This document shows positions 43,743 through 54,100 of a DNA stretch of 64,000 nt, in pieces (the first letter of the stretch is position 1; each line of letters begins with the position of its first letter). Below the pieces are notes generated by a model. It was not told the DNA's origin. It did no database searches and was given only the letters and a program-made list of their open reading frames with translations. The position numbers and the translations under genes were made by a program. The stretch lies in NCBI GenBank assembly GCA_015066935.1, contig SVNK01000005.1, positions 109,541 through 173,540 of the forward strand, in the 5' to 3' direction. The stretch comes from Ruminococcus sp. Lineage in GTDB: Bacteria; Bacillota; Clostridia; Oscillospirales; Ruminococcaceae.

Positions 43743-45719
43743 TTACGCCCGACCGAACTGACGCTCGATACTTGACTTTGACATAGTAAATATAACGGGT
43801 CTGCCGTGCGGACAGTGGCGGATTTTTTCATCTCCGTAAACCTGTTCCGCAAGAGCCTGAAGCTCTGTGATGTCGTTTTTGTCGTTGCCTCTGATTGCCG
43901 CCTTGCACGCAACACTGTGGAGCATGTCGTCCAGCACGCGTGACTGCGGATTCTGACGGTGAAGACGAAGATTGTCCGCAATTTCTGAGATTATCTCCTC
44001 CATATCCTGCTCCATGATGAAGGTCGGGACAGCCTTTGCCACTACGCAGGGACGTTCCGTGAAATCAAACACAAATCCCATATCCTCAAGAAGCTCCGCA
44101 TTTGTCTCCATCGCACTGAACTCGTCGGCGGTAAGCAGAACTCTTATGCCTGTCATGAGCATCTGGCTGTACTGACGGCAATTGCGGCTTTTAAGCTGTT
44201 CGAAAATTATTCTCTCATGGGCAGCGTGCTTATCAATCATGAGCATGGTCTTGTCCTCTGTTTCGGCGATTATATACACGCCGAAAGCCTCGCCGATAAC
44301 ACGTATTTTCGGTTTTTCGGTCCACTCGCTCTGCTTTTCGGGAACATTCTTTTCCTCAGGCGGGACAACAGTCTCAGGCTTCATAAAGGACTTGCTGTTT
44401 ATGTAGCTGAATCCGCTGACCGGCTCGGCAGGAACTTTCTCGGACTTCGCCGCTGTCTGCACGGGAGCCTTTTCCTCTTTGATTGTATCAACGGAAGGCT
44501 TCTCCTCAACAGCAACAGCAGGTCTGATTTCCGTCCCGGACTCAACAACACCTGCCTGCTGTGCAGCCTGCACAGCCTCCTCAATACGTTTTGCAGCCGT
44601 AAGAATCTTTTCCGTTTTCTCAATGTCCTCGACAGGCGTGAACATGAACTCCTGCTGGACGGATTTGTCCTCCTCGGGAGGCTTCTGCGTCCAGTCAACC
44701 CTCGGCTTCAGCTCAAATTCATAGAGCAGACCGCCTGCCATGAGAGCATTCTTCACAGCATAATAAACAGCGTCCGAGACCGCCTTTTCATTGGTAAAAC
44801 GCACCTCTGCCTTCGCAGGATGAATATTCACGTCCATCGTTGCGGGCGGCAGGTCAATAAGCATGACGCAGGCAGGGAATTTACCCGTCATAATCATGTT
44901 TGTGTAGGCGTTTTCAAGTGCCGCAGAACAAAGCTTTGACTTTACATATCTGCCGTTCACGAAAAAATTCTGGAACGCTCTGTTTGTCTTGGAGTACAGC
45001 GGCTTGACAGTAAATCCGCTTACACGGATTCCCTCATATTCGTAATCCACAGTAATAAGGTCACGGGCAAAGTCACGTCCGTATACGGCATAAACAGCAG
45101 AAAACAGCTCTCCGTCGCCGCTTGAGCTGAACTCTGTGCGGTTGTCACGGATAAATCTGAACGCTATATCGGGATGCGACATGGTTATCTTCTGGAGAAT
45201 CTGACTTACCGCATTAGCTTCGGTCACGTCCTTTTTCATGAACTTCCGACGTGCAGGGACGTTATAAAAAAGGTCACGGATTATGATTGTTGTACCGTCG
45301 GGACAACCACCCCTGTCGTGGAGAGTCTCAACGCTTCCCTCAATATTGTACAGGGTACCGTAAGTTTCATCGCTCTGCTTCGTCATAAGCTCCACCCTCG
45401 AAACAGCCGCAACGGATGCAAGTGCCTCTCCTCGGAAACCGAGCGTCATGATATTGTCAAGGTCGTCCTTTTCACTGATTTTGCTCGTGGCATGACGAAG
45501 AAACGCCTTCGGAACATCATCATATGACATTCCGCAGCCGTCGTCCGTAACACGCATATAGGTCGTTCCGCCGTTCTTGATTTCAACGGTTATGTGTCTC
45601 GCTCCAGAATCGATGGAGTTCTCAACAAGCTCCTTTATAACAGAGGACGGACGCTCTATAACCTCTCCCGCAGCAATAAGCTCCGAGATTTCCTTGCTGA
45701 GTACATTTATTACTGCCAC
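43743..45719 (-). CDS. mutL: DNA mismatch repair protein MutL
   Basis: Mismatch-repair ATPase of 658 residues. The GHKL ATPase domain (1 to about 330) has SSVIKELVENSIDSGA, DDGCGM and GFRGEAL; a long acidic, Val/Glu-rich linker (about 345-465) follows; the C-terminal domain has DKHAAHERIIFE near 490 and CPHGRP near the end. The latter two match the metal-endonuclease motifs of the nicking MutL proteins found in bacteria without MutH, with Lys replacing the usual Gln in DQHA. It lies three genes downstream of mutS. Confidence 0.95.
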   Translation of the reverse strand: MAVINVLSKEISELIAAGEVIERPSSVIKELVENSIDSGARHITVEIKNGGTTYMRVTDDGCGMSYDDVPKAFLRHATSKISEKDDLDNIMTLGFRGEALASVAAVSRVELMTKQSDETYGTLYNIEGSVETLHDRGGCPDGTTIIIRDLFYNVPARRKFMKKDVTEANAVSQILQKITMSHPDIAFRFIRDNRTEFSSSGDGELFSAVYAVYGRDFARDLITVDYEYEGIRVSGFTVKPLYSKTNRAFQNFFVNGRYVKSKLCSAALENAYTNMIMTGKFPACVMLIDLPPATMDVNIHPAKAEVRFTNEKAVSDAVYYAVKNALMAGGLLYEFELKPRVDWTQKPPEEDKSVQQEFMFTPVEDIEKTEKILTAAKRIEEAVQAAQQAGVVESGTEIRPAVAVEEKPSVDTIKEEKAPVQTAAKSEKVPAEPVSGFSYINSKSFMKPETVVPPEEKNVPEKQSEWTEKPKIRVIGEAFGVYIIAETEDKTMLMIDKHAAHERIIFEQLKSRNCRQYSQMLMTGIRVLLTADEFSAMETNAELLEDMGFVFDFTERPCVVAKAVPTFIMEQDMEEIISEIADNLRLHRQNPQSRVLDDMLHSVACKAAIRGNDKNDITELQALAEQVYGDEKIRHCPHGRPVIFTMSKSSIERQFGRA

Positions 45720-45737
45720 TGCTGTTCACCTCTTATG

Positions 45738-46058
45738 TCAGATTCCGAGAAGCGTGAAGCTTCCATGCTCGCTGAACGCCCTTTCCGCCCAGTCATGAAC
45801 CTCGTCAAGTGCCTTTGCAGCTTCTCCCTCTGCACTCTCACAGAGTTTTTCCCAGTCGGAAGGATATATCTCCGTTGCATCATATGGCGAATAATCGGGA
45901 ATTACCGTCCTCATAAGACTTCTCAGTCCACATTCACGGAAGGCGTCGTCGTATATGTACAGTGAATCATCGTTCCAGTGTCTGCCGTCCCATTCGCCCG
46001 AAAAGAATTCGTGGCAGTCGCTTCCGTGAAGTTCATTTTTTGTGCAGAAATATTTCAC
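45738..46058 (-). CDS. Hypothetical protein between mutS and mutL
   Basis: Not recognised. A 106-residue soluble acidic protein with two cysteines near the N terminus (MKYFCTKNELHGSDC), several Trp and Tyr residues and no membrane segment. It overlaps the preceding gene by an ATGA and ends 18 bp before mutL. Its position inside the mutS-mutL operon suggests co-expression, but nothing in the sequence points to repair. Confidence 0.75.
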   Translation of the reverse strand: MKYFCTKNELHGSDCHEFFSGEWDGRHWNDDSLYIYDDAFRECGLRSLMRTVIPDYSPYDATEIYPSDWEKLCESAEGEAAKALDEVHDWAERAFSEHGSFTLLGI

Positions 46059-46483
46059 AGTAAAGTCACTCCTTTAAATACGGGACATCTGCTGAGTACA
46101 CCAAGCAGACCTTGTGCTTTTTCTTTCTGATTGTCAAAATCGCTGCCTGCCTTAAAAGGAATATAAAGCTCAAGACGAAGCTTCTTTCCTTCACAAAGAG
46201 CCTCAAGCTTTATCTGACAGCCCATACCAAACATCTGCTTTTTCGCACTCAGCTTGCTGATATTGTCAATCATTATCATATAGCTGCCCTTCTGAGAGAG
46301 AAGTCCGTACTCCGTTACAAGAAGGTAACCGTTATCGGTTACAGCCATATAGCCGAAAGTCCAGTTTTTCCCCGAGCTGAAAAAACTGCTCATGTTATTA
46401 ATGTTTACATAAACAGGGTAATCGTACGAAACCATAAAAGTGTCAAGTGATTCCATCATAGTCTGTGTAGTACATTTCATCAT
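46055..46483 (-). CDS. Hypothetical protein downstream of mutS
   Basis: Not recognised. About 142 residues from ATG 46483, which has AAGGAGG six bases upstream. A compact, mixed alpha/beta soluble protein of beta-strand pattern (YMAVTDNGYLLVTEYGLLS; LRLELYIPF) that could be a PH-like fold, though this is a guess. It starts 13 bp after the mutS stop and overlaps the next hypothetical gene by 4 bp. Confidence 0.8.
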   Translation of the reverse strand: MMKCTTQTMMESLDTFMVSYDYPVYVNINNMSSFFSSGKNWTFGYMAVTDNGYLLVTEYGLLSQKGSYMIMIDNISKLSAKKQMFGMGCQIKLEALCEGKKLRLELYIPFKAGSDFDNQKEKAQGLLGVLSRCPVFKGVTLL

Positions 46484-46496
46484 AATAATCCTCCTT

Positions 46497-49115
46497 TTAT
46501 CCGAGTAAAGCCGCCATATCCCTGAGAAGCTCACGACATTCGGCATCACTGAGTTCGTCTATATTCGTCCTTTCAAGCATACCGAGTGCCGCTTCACGGT
46601 CAACTGCTCCGAAGCTTATCTGTCCGCCCTCAGACTGCTTTTCCGCCGACCTTTCCTCGGTACGGCTTCTTTCCATTTCTTCAAGAAGCTCCCTTGCACG
46701 GCTGACTACCTTTGACGGCAGTCCCGCAAGCTTTGCGACGTCGATTCCGTAGCTTTCGTCAACTCCGCCCCTGACGATTTTTCTCAGGAAGCGTATCGTT
46801 CCGCCGTGCTTGTTTACGGCAATGCTGTAGTTCTTCACGCCGTCAAGCTCGTTTTCAAGACCGATAAGTTCGTGGTAATGAGTCGCAAAAAGCGTCTTGC
46901 AGCCAAGCTTCTTTGATGTACATATGTGTTCCGCAACGGCACGTGCAATGCTTACGCCGTCGAAAGTGGATGTACCTCTGCCGACCTCGTCAAGAATAAC
47001 AAGACTGTCGGGAGTAGCATTCTTCAGGATGTCGGAGACCTCGCTCATCTCAACCATGAATGTACTCTGTCCCGACGTGAGGTCGTCGGAAGCTCCTACA
47101 CGGGTGAAAATCTTGTCCACTACCGAGATTTTCGCTGAGTCTGCAGGTACAAAACAGCCTATCTGCGCCATAAGCACAATGAGCGCCGTCTGACGCATAT
47201 ATGTGGATTTACCGGACATATTCGGTCCCGTGATTATCGACATACGACATGAACGGTTGTCGATATAGAGGTCGTTGGGAACGAACATCTCGTCCTTCAG
47301 CATAAGCTCGACAACGGGATGTCTGCCTGATTTTATGTCTATAGAGCCGTCGATGGAAATCTCAGGCTTCACGTAAAGATTACGCAGCGATACCTCCGCA
47401 AACGAGCAGAGAACGTCCACCGCAGCAACCGCCGAAGCCGTTTTCTGTACAGCCTCCAGCTTTGTCGCAAGAAACTCCCTGACCTCCGCAAAAATATCAG
47501 CTTCAAGAGTCAGAGCCTTGTCCTTTGCACCAAGAATCGTATTCTCGGCATTTTTCAGTTCCTCTGTGATGAAACGCTCCGCATTGGCAAGAGTCTGCTT
47601 GCGGATGTAGCCGTCGGGAATCAGGTCGTAATAGGAACGTGTAACCTCGATATAATAACCGAAAACACGGTTATAACCGATTTTAAGGTTCTTGATGCCC
47701 GTCGATTCACGCTCACGCTGGGCAATTTCCTCAATAAGCTCCTGACCGTTGTTCATTATGTGACGCAGACGGTCAAGCTCCTCGTTGAAGCCCTCTCTGA
47801 TGACTCCGCCGTCCTTTACGGAAATGGGAGGTTCATCGGAAATGGCATTCTCCACAAGATTCACAAGCTCTTCAAGCGTGGAGATTTCACTGTTATAGCG
47901 TGCAAGAAGTTTCGAACCCCCAAGCTTTTCAAGCTCCGCCTTAATCATGGGGAGCATCAGTGCAGTAGCCGAAAGTGCCTTGATGTCACGTGGATTTGCG
48001 GTCTTGTACATAACCTTCGTCATGAGACGTTCAAGGTCGTAAACCTTGTCAAGGAGGTCACGGATGTCGGCAAGAATAACGCTGTGACGATAAAGCTCCT
48101 CAACGGCATCGAGTCGTTCTATAATACGTGCGGGACTTTTCAGAGGCTGCTCTATCCAGCTTTTCAGCAAACGTCTGCCCATTGAAGTCTCGGCAGAATC
48201 AAGAACCCACAGCAGAGAACCTCTGCGTTCCTTGCTTCTGAGCGTTTCGGTAAGTTCAAGATTGCGTCTTGCATTGAGGTCAAGTCCCATGGAAGCATCG
48301 CTGTTCATAAGCTGAATCGACGTGAAACGTGATACTGAGTTCTTCTGCGTATCACAGATATAGTCGAAAAGTCCGCAAACAGCCGCACAGTCTGCACCGT
48401 CTGAGCTGAGTCCGAGCATTTCAACAGAGTCAACACCGAAAACAGCTGCCGCCGATCCTCTTTTTTCCGCAGGACAGAAGCACTTTCCGTCACGCAGTGT
48501 AACCGCACAGTTAAGACGTACCTTTACAAAATCCGCCACATTCTTCATGGAGAGAAAACCGTCGGTGATGACGATTTCCGCAGGTCTGCATCTTGAAAGC
48601 TCATTGATGACGTCCGCTTCAAGTTCCTTGCCCTCAAACACGCACAGCGAAGCGTTTCCCGTGGAAATATCGGCAGAAGCAACGGCACATATCTTCTCCG
48701 TCTCATTGAAGAAAATGCTGCATATGTAGTTGTTTTCGGCGTCGTCGAGCATACTGCTGTCAGTGAGCGTTCCCGGAGTAACAACACGGATAACGTCACG
48801 CACGACGATTCCCTTTGTTTCGGCAGGGTCGGTAAGCTGCTCGCAGACCGCTACCCTGTAGCCCATGTCTATCAGTCTCTTTATGTACATATCAGCCGAA
48901 TGATACGGTATTCCGCACATCGGAGCACGTTCATCAAGTCCGCAGTCCCTGCCCGTGAGAGTCAGCTCAAGAGCCTTGGAAACAGTGAGTGCGTCGTCAA
49001 AGAACATCTCATAAAAGTCTCCGAGACGGAAAAACAGAATGCAATCGGCATACTTGTCCTTCACCTCGAAATACTGACGCATCATCGGCGATATTCTGCT
49101 TCTGTCAACTTCCAT
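46497..49115 (-). CDS. mutS: DNA mismatch repair protein MutS
   Basis: Mismatch-recognition ATPase of 872 residues. The N-terminal mismatch domain holds the Phe-x-Glu type contact (FRLGDFYEMF near residues 30-38), followed by connector, lever and clamp domains, and the ATPase domain with Walker A TGPNMSGKST near 620 and Walker B LVILDEVGRGTSTFDG near 700, then the STHY-like FATHYHEL. It has the normal MutS1 length. It starts 24 bp after ylbF and is followed by two unknown genes and mutL. Confidence 0.96.
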   Translation of the reverse strand: MEVDRSRISPMMRQYFEVKDKYADCILFFRLGDFYEMFFDDALTVSKALELTLTGRDCGLDERAPMCGIPYHSADMYIKRLIDMGYRVAVCEQLTDPAETKGIVVRDVIRVVTPGTLTDSSMLDDAENNYICSIFFNETEKICAVASADISTGNASLCVFEGKELEADVINELSRCRPAEIVITDGFLSMKNVADFVKVRLNCAVTLRDGKCFCPAEKRGSAAAVFGVDSVEMLGLSSDGADCAAVCGLFDYICDTQKNSVSRFTSIQLMNSDASMGLDLNARRNLELTETLRSKERRGSLLWVLDSAETSMGRRLLKSWIEQPLKSPARIIERLDAVEELYRHSVILADIRDLLDKVYDLERLMTKVMYKTANPRDIKALSATALMLPMIKAELEKLGGSKLLARYNSEISTLEELVNLVENAISDEPPISVKDGGVIREGFNEELDRLRHIMNNGQELIEEIAQRERESTGIKNLKIGYNRVFGYYIEVTRSYYDLIPDGYIRKQTLANAERFITEELKNAENTILGAKDKALTLEADIFAEVREFLATKLEAVQKTASAVAAVDVLCSFAEVSLRNLYVKPEISIDGSIDIKSGRHPVVELMLKDEMFVPNDLYIDNRSCRMSIITGPNMSGKSTYMRQTALIVLMAQIGCFVPADSAKISVVDKIFTRVGASDDLTSGQSTFMVEMSEVSDILKNATPDSLVILDEVGRGTSTFDGVSIARAVAEHICTSKKLGCKTLFATHYHELIGLENELDGVKNYSIAVNKHGGTIRFLRKIVRGGVDESYGIDVAKLAGLPSKVVSRARELLEEMERSRTEERSAEKQSEGGQISFGAVDREAALGMLERTNIDELSDAECRELLRDMAALLG

Positions 49116-49139
49116 TTATACTTCTCCTTGCGTATATTA

Positions 49140-49544
49140 TCAGTGGCAGCCCGAACAGGTTGCACAGCTTCCCGAACAGCCGGAAGAAGGCTGACACGTA
49201 TCGGGGTCCTCGCCGTTTGCACACATTGTAATTATCTGGTTTACGTTGTTGATGAGGTCCTCAAGAGCCTTCTGGGCAGCTGTGAAAACTATCATCTTTC
49301 TGCTTCCCATTACCTTCTGGTAAACCTCCTTGATTTCCGTATCAAGAGCTACAAGACGGTCACTGTCGGGATTTTTTGTACTCATCACCTCGTTAAGCTC
49401 TGCACGGAGCTTGTCGAATTTATCAATATCAGCCTGAAGCTCGGCATCATTGTCGTTAGCCTGCTTTGCAAGCATATATGCTGTATATCTGTCGTCCTGC
49501 TGAATAGCCTTTCCAAGCTCTCTTGTCATCTGAATTACGTCCAT
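49140..49544 (-). CDS. ylbF: YlbF/YmcA-family regulator with cysteine-rich tail
   Basis: A 134-residue helical protein of the YlbF family, components of the Y-complex that controls RNase Y and development in Bacillus. The helical domain (about 1-105) ends in a tail with five cysteines in CSGSCATCSGCH-type spacing plus upstream Cys residues, suited to Fe-S or other metal binding; Y-complex proteins in Bacillus do bind Fe-S clusters. It is placed between miaB and mutS, as in other Clostridia. Confidence 0.85.
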   Translation of the reverse strand: MDVIQMTRELGKAIQQDDRYTAYMLAKQANDNDAELQADIDKFDKLRAELNEVMSTKNPDSDRLVALDTEIKEVYQKVMGSRKMIVFTAAQKALEDLINNVNQIITMCANGEDPDTCQPSSGCSGSCATCSGCH

Positions 49545-49564
49545 TTTAGTATACTCCTTTGAAA

Positions 49565-50935
49565 TTATTTTATTAGTTCGCCTCTTACAGCCCAGTTCAT
49601 AGCCTCTGTGATTTTCACCTGAGCAAAGCTTCCGATCAGCGACGGCTCTCCCTCAAACTCAACAATGATGAATTCACTGCTTTTGCCCGTGAGGAAGCCC
49701 TCTCTCTTCTTTGAAACATCATCAACAAGAACACGCATGGTTCTGCCGATAAAGCGTTTGTAATGCTCTGAGGAAATCTCTCGCTGTACAGCTAAAAGCT
49801 CCCTCATACGACAGCTTTTTTCCTCCTCAGAGGTCATATCCTCCATTTCCGCTGCCTTAGTTCCGGAGCGTTTTGAATAAATGAAGGAATAGATGTTGTC
49901 GTACTCCACACGCTTCATTATATCAAGCGTTGCACGGAATTCACCGTCAGTCTCGTTCGGGAATCCCACGATAATATCTGTCGTGAGCGAGAAATCAGGG
50001 TCACGCTGACGGATACAGTCCACGGTCTCAAGGTACTTTTCTGCCGTATAACGACGATTCATGCGTTCAAGTACACTGCTGCTTCCGCTTTGCAGAGGAA
50101 GATGCAGGTGCTTTGCAACCTTTCCGCATTCGAAAATTGCGTCGATAAGCTCCGTTGTTGCGTCCTTCGGGTGAGATGACATGAAACGGATTATGAAGTC
50201 TCCGTCAATGGCGTCAAGTTCCCTCAGAAGCTGCGGAAAACTCATTTTTCCACCGAGGTCGCTGCCGTAGGAATTTACGTTCTGACCAAGAAGCATTATT
50301 TCCTTGTAGCCGTTCTGTACAAGCTCCCTTACCTCGTTTATGATGTCATCGGGCTGACGGCTTCTCTCACGTCCACGCACGTACGGAACAATACAATAGG
50401 TGCAGAAATTGTTGCAGCCGAACATTATCGGCACAGACGCCTTGAAGCTGCTCTCACGCACCTGACGTACCGTTGCGGAAAAATCGTCATATTCCGAAAT
50501 GTCCGACGCAAATTTCGTACCCTGAATACAGTCAAGCAGAAGCTTCGGCAGCGAACTTATTGCCGATGTTCCCATTACAAAGCTTACATGAGGATACGAT
50601 TTCCTTATCTTTTCCGCAGCATGACTCTGTGCCGTCATACAGCCCGAAACTCCGATAATAAGTGAAGGCTTCAGCTCTTTCAGCTTCTTCATGCTCCCGA
50701 GAATGCCGAAAATCCTGTCCTCGGCAGACTCCCTGACAGCACATGTATTGAGAATGATTATATCGGCTTCGGTTTCGTCGTCCGTAAAATCGCAGCCCAT
50801 GTCGCTGAGAAGTCCTTTTATCTTTTCGCCGTCAGAGACATTCAGCTGACAGCCAAAGCTTCTTACGCAGGCTTTACGGGACGTGTTCCCGAGTATTTCA
50901 CATATTTTTTTCGTTACAGAATTATTGTCGTTCAA
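49565..50935 (-). CDS. miaB: tRNA methylthiotransferase MiaB
   Basis: Radical-SAM enzyme that adds a methylthio group to i6A37 made by MiaA. The 456-residue protein has the three N-terminal cysteines of the second Fe-S cluster (FGCQLN, NTCAVRE, VSGCMTA), the radical-SAM motif CNNFCTYC near residues 172-179, and a C-terminal TRAM domain (about 395-455). It starts with TTG: GGGAGGT lies seven bases before the TTG at 50935 and no better ATG is near. First gene of a long minus-strand run with its own promoter. Confidence 0.94.
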   Translation of the reverse strand: MNDNNSVTKKICEILGNTSRKACVRSFGCQLNVSDGEKIKGLLSDMGCDFTDDETEADIIILNTCAVRESAEDRIFGILGSMKKLKELKPSLIIGVSGCMTAQSHAAEKIRKSYPHVSFVMGTSAISSLPKLLLDCIQGTKFASDISEYDDFSATVRQVRESSFKASVPIMFGCNNFCTYCIVPYVRGRERSRQPDDIINEVRELVQNGYKEIMLLGQNVNSYGSDLGGKMSFPQLLRELDAIDGDFIIRFMSSHPKDATTELIDAIFECGKVAKHLHLPLQSGSSSVLERMNRRYTAEKYLETVDCIRQRDPDFSLTTDIIVGFPNETDGEFRATLDIMKRVEYDNIYSFIYSKRSGTKAAEMEDMTSEEEKSCRMRELLAVQREISSEHYKRFIGRTMRVLVDDVSKKREGFLTGKSSEFIIVEFEGEPSLIGSFAQVKITEAMNWAVRGELIK

Positions 50936-50975
50936 CGAATTGACCTCCCGACCTGTAATTTACACGTTACCCTTT

Positions 50976-51004
50976 ATTATAACATATATGTATACATATT
51001 TCAA
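50976..51004 (-). promoter_or_regulatory. Promoter of the miaB-mutS-mutL operon with palindromic spacer
   Basis: Minus strand: TTGAAA (51004-50999), 17-bp spacer, TATAAT (50981-50976). The 14-bp perfect palindrome ATATGTATACATAT (50986-50999) fills nearly the whole spacer and could be an operator for a dimeric repressor. Confidence 0.8.
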
Positions 51005-51024
51005 GAAAAAATATTCATAAGCCG

Positions 51025-51066
51025 CAAAAAACAGAAACGGCTCTCCTTTTAAGGGAAAGCCGTTCT
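51025..51066 (-). terminator. Terminator of the GH9/GH16 gene
   Basis: On the minus strand AGAACGGCTTTCCC pairs with GGAGAGCCGTTTCT (one bulge, one wobble) over a short loop, followed by GTTTTTT. It lies 35 bp after the stop and just before the miaB promoter. Confidence 0.88.
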
Positions 51067-51100
51067 GCAAGTTATTCATTGATTCGCCGGGAAGGGCATT

Positions 51101-54100
51101 TTATTTGTGGTGAGGACCGTTTGAATCATATGTTACCCACTGATAATAAGCTGTAAGAGGTGTCTTGCCGTTATAAGCGTTAAGCCACTCATTTACGCCT
51201 CTGCCGGGCCATGTGTTCATCATGATTCTGCTGGCTGTCTTGGGAATATTGTTGTATGCTGTGTAAACAGCCTTTCCGTCAACATACCATGTGATGTGGT
51301 CGGGCTGCCAGTCAAATCCGTATGTATGGAAGCCCTGTGAAGCGTCGAATCCGAGGTCGTACATATACTCGTGGTTTCCTACGCCGTTTGTGTAGTAGTT
51401 AAGCTGAACCTTTGTTGTATCCTTTCCGAGAATCTCTATGTCGATCTCGTCCCAAGGATTGTCCTCTGAAGGGCCTGTGTAGGTGAAGAATGAGGATACT
51501 ACACCGTCATTCTTGATAGCCTGCATTGATGTTTCATAGTAGCCGTAGCCATAATGGTCGGACGTTCTGTACTCAGCACCTGAGTAATTGTATTTGCCGC
51601 TGGTGTCCTTGTCGATAGTAAGAGTGAGACATCCCTTGTCAAGCGATGTATTCTTTTTATACCAGCCGCAGTCAAAGGGATCGCCGTTCTCCCATCCGTC
51701 GGATGCGAAGAAGAGCTTTGAGCTGCCGTCTCTGAAGTCCTCAACAGCTGTGGCATTTGAATTCATGGGAGTGCCGTAGTCATTGATTCCGAGAACATTG
51801 GCGGTTGTTGCAGCTGTAGTAGTTGTTGTTGTTGTACTTGTTGTTCTTCTTGTTGTGGTAGTTGTAGTTGTGGTGTTCTGTGATGAATCGTAAGACTCGG
51901 GAAGCGTTTTTATAAGACCAAGCAGATACTTCTGGATTGAAAGTGCATCGGCATTTGTAAGACCGTTTCCTGTCTGGTTAACGTCAGCATTCTTCTCGCC
52001 CTCTGTAGTAATTGTATACTTTGAGGGATTAGCCTTAACCTGCATGATTAGTATTGCATCGGCAAGATTTACAGTACCGTCAACGTTTGCGTCGCCCCAG
52101 TCTGCCTCAACAGGAGGAACAATAGGAGCTGAATCGGCTGTCATAGACATGAGGTATGTCAGAGGAGAGTTCCAGTAAATTGTGATTTCGTTTGTGGAGT
52201 AGCTCTCTGCGTTATCTACCCAGCACTTTGCGGGAGCTGCGTCTGCACAGTATGCAAGAGCTGCATTATCTTCAAGATTCTGGTTTACGCCGCCTACGAG
52301 CATTCCCTTCATGGGAGCTCCTACAGCCATTGAAGGTCTGTGGTGAGGAGCAACAGGAGTTGCTGTACCGTATCCTGTTACGAAACATGTTCCGAGAGGA
52401 TTTACACCAAGGAGGTAGTCAAGCTGTCCCTGAGCAGCGTCGAGATACTTCTGCTCGCCTGTAAGCTTGTAAGCCTGAGCAAGAATGATACCATAGTTTG
52501 CAATAGTCATATTGCTTCCCCAGTGGTAGGACTCAGTTGCAACGCCATATGCCTGCTCTGAAGCGATTGCAGCGAGGTCGTCTGCCTGTGCAACAACAAG
52601 GCTCTTTGCCTTTGTATAAGCGGAAGAATTCTTGTCGATTCCGTCCATTGTAAGGAGAGCGATATTGCCGTAGTCGCCTACTGTTGACCAGTCAAGACCT
52701 GCCTTGAGCTTATCGGAAACAGCCTCAGCGTCGGCAAGATAGCTTGCTTCGCCTGTTGCACGGTACATCTGAGCAGCTGCCCAGTAAAGCTCATCCTTGG
52801 GGTTTCTGTCACCGTATTCACCTGTAACAACGTCAGCAGGGTTGGTGTAAGTCACGCTCGGGTTAGCTTTAGCCCATTCATATGCTTTCTTTGCTGCATC
52901 AAGACACTTTTCAGCAAATGACGCATCAACATTCTTATAGAATTCGTAAGCCATAGCCATGGAAGCAGCAAAATCAGCTGTAGCCGTTGTTGACTTGGGC
53001 ATTACGATAAGAGGTCTTGTTTCCTTTTCAGGCATAACGTAGCCGGGGAATGTATCACAGCTTACCTTGTGGTAAACGCCGCCGTCTGAAGCCTGCATCT
53101 TGAGCATCCATTCAAGCTCATAGCGAACCTCGTCGAGAACGTCGGGTGTACCGTTTCCGCTTTCGGGGATACCGATATTATCGCTGTAAGCTGTGGGGTC
53201 TGCCTGATAAGCGTAGAGAACGTCTGCAACAGCTTTTGCAGCAGCTACGATATATCTTCCGTAGTCACCTGCATCGTGCCAGCCGCCTGAAACGTCGATT
53301 GTCTCATTTGTTCCGTAGATTGTAGCTGTTGAAGTATGGCACTCCTTATGTCCGAACTTTTCGTCAACAATCTGTGTTCCGCAGCGCTGGAGATAGAGCA
53401 TTCTTACCGAATCATCAAGAAGATTGCCGTAAGGATTATCACCGATTGTGAATGTATATGAAGCGTCAGTGATACCGTCGCACTCGATGTAGTACTTACC
53501 GGGAGTTGTAACGCTTGAGAAATCGAACTGATAGTTTGTCTCGTTGGCAGTAGCATTGTTAATAGCGGAACCAACACTTCCTGTGTAAACCTTTTCCTTT
53601 GTATCGGCATTTACTACGGAAGCTGTTGAACCTGCCTCGCCACGGATAACAGCAATCTTTCTGCTGTCTGTCTTGTAGCCGAGCTGGTTGATATTGATGG
53701 GAATCTCATAAGCCTGTGTTTCACTGTAATCAACATTGCTGTCGTCAACAAGCTCAAGCGAAACATTGTCAAGGTAGATTGTATGCTCGGGAAGGTCAGC
53801 AGGGTCCTGCTTCTCAAGACCGCAGTTGAAGCAGAGCTTCGACATGATGTCGGTCTCCTCTTCCATAACGAACTCATAGTCAATCGTCTTGGTTTCGGGA
53901 GAAATCTCGATTCCCTTCCATGTGTATGAACGGTAGTCACCGCCGTCCATCTGAATCATTGCCTCAACGTAGCGGTCTACAGTTGAAGAAATGTCGAACT
54001 TGAAGCGGTAAACGCCATTTTTATAAAGTCTGATGGTCGGCTGATTGAGCTGTACTGAATACGCAACCTGTCCTCGGTTGAGAACTGTAAGTGCAAGCTT

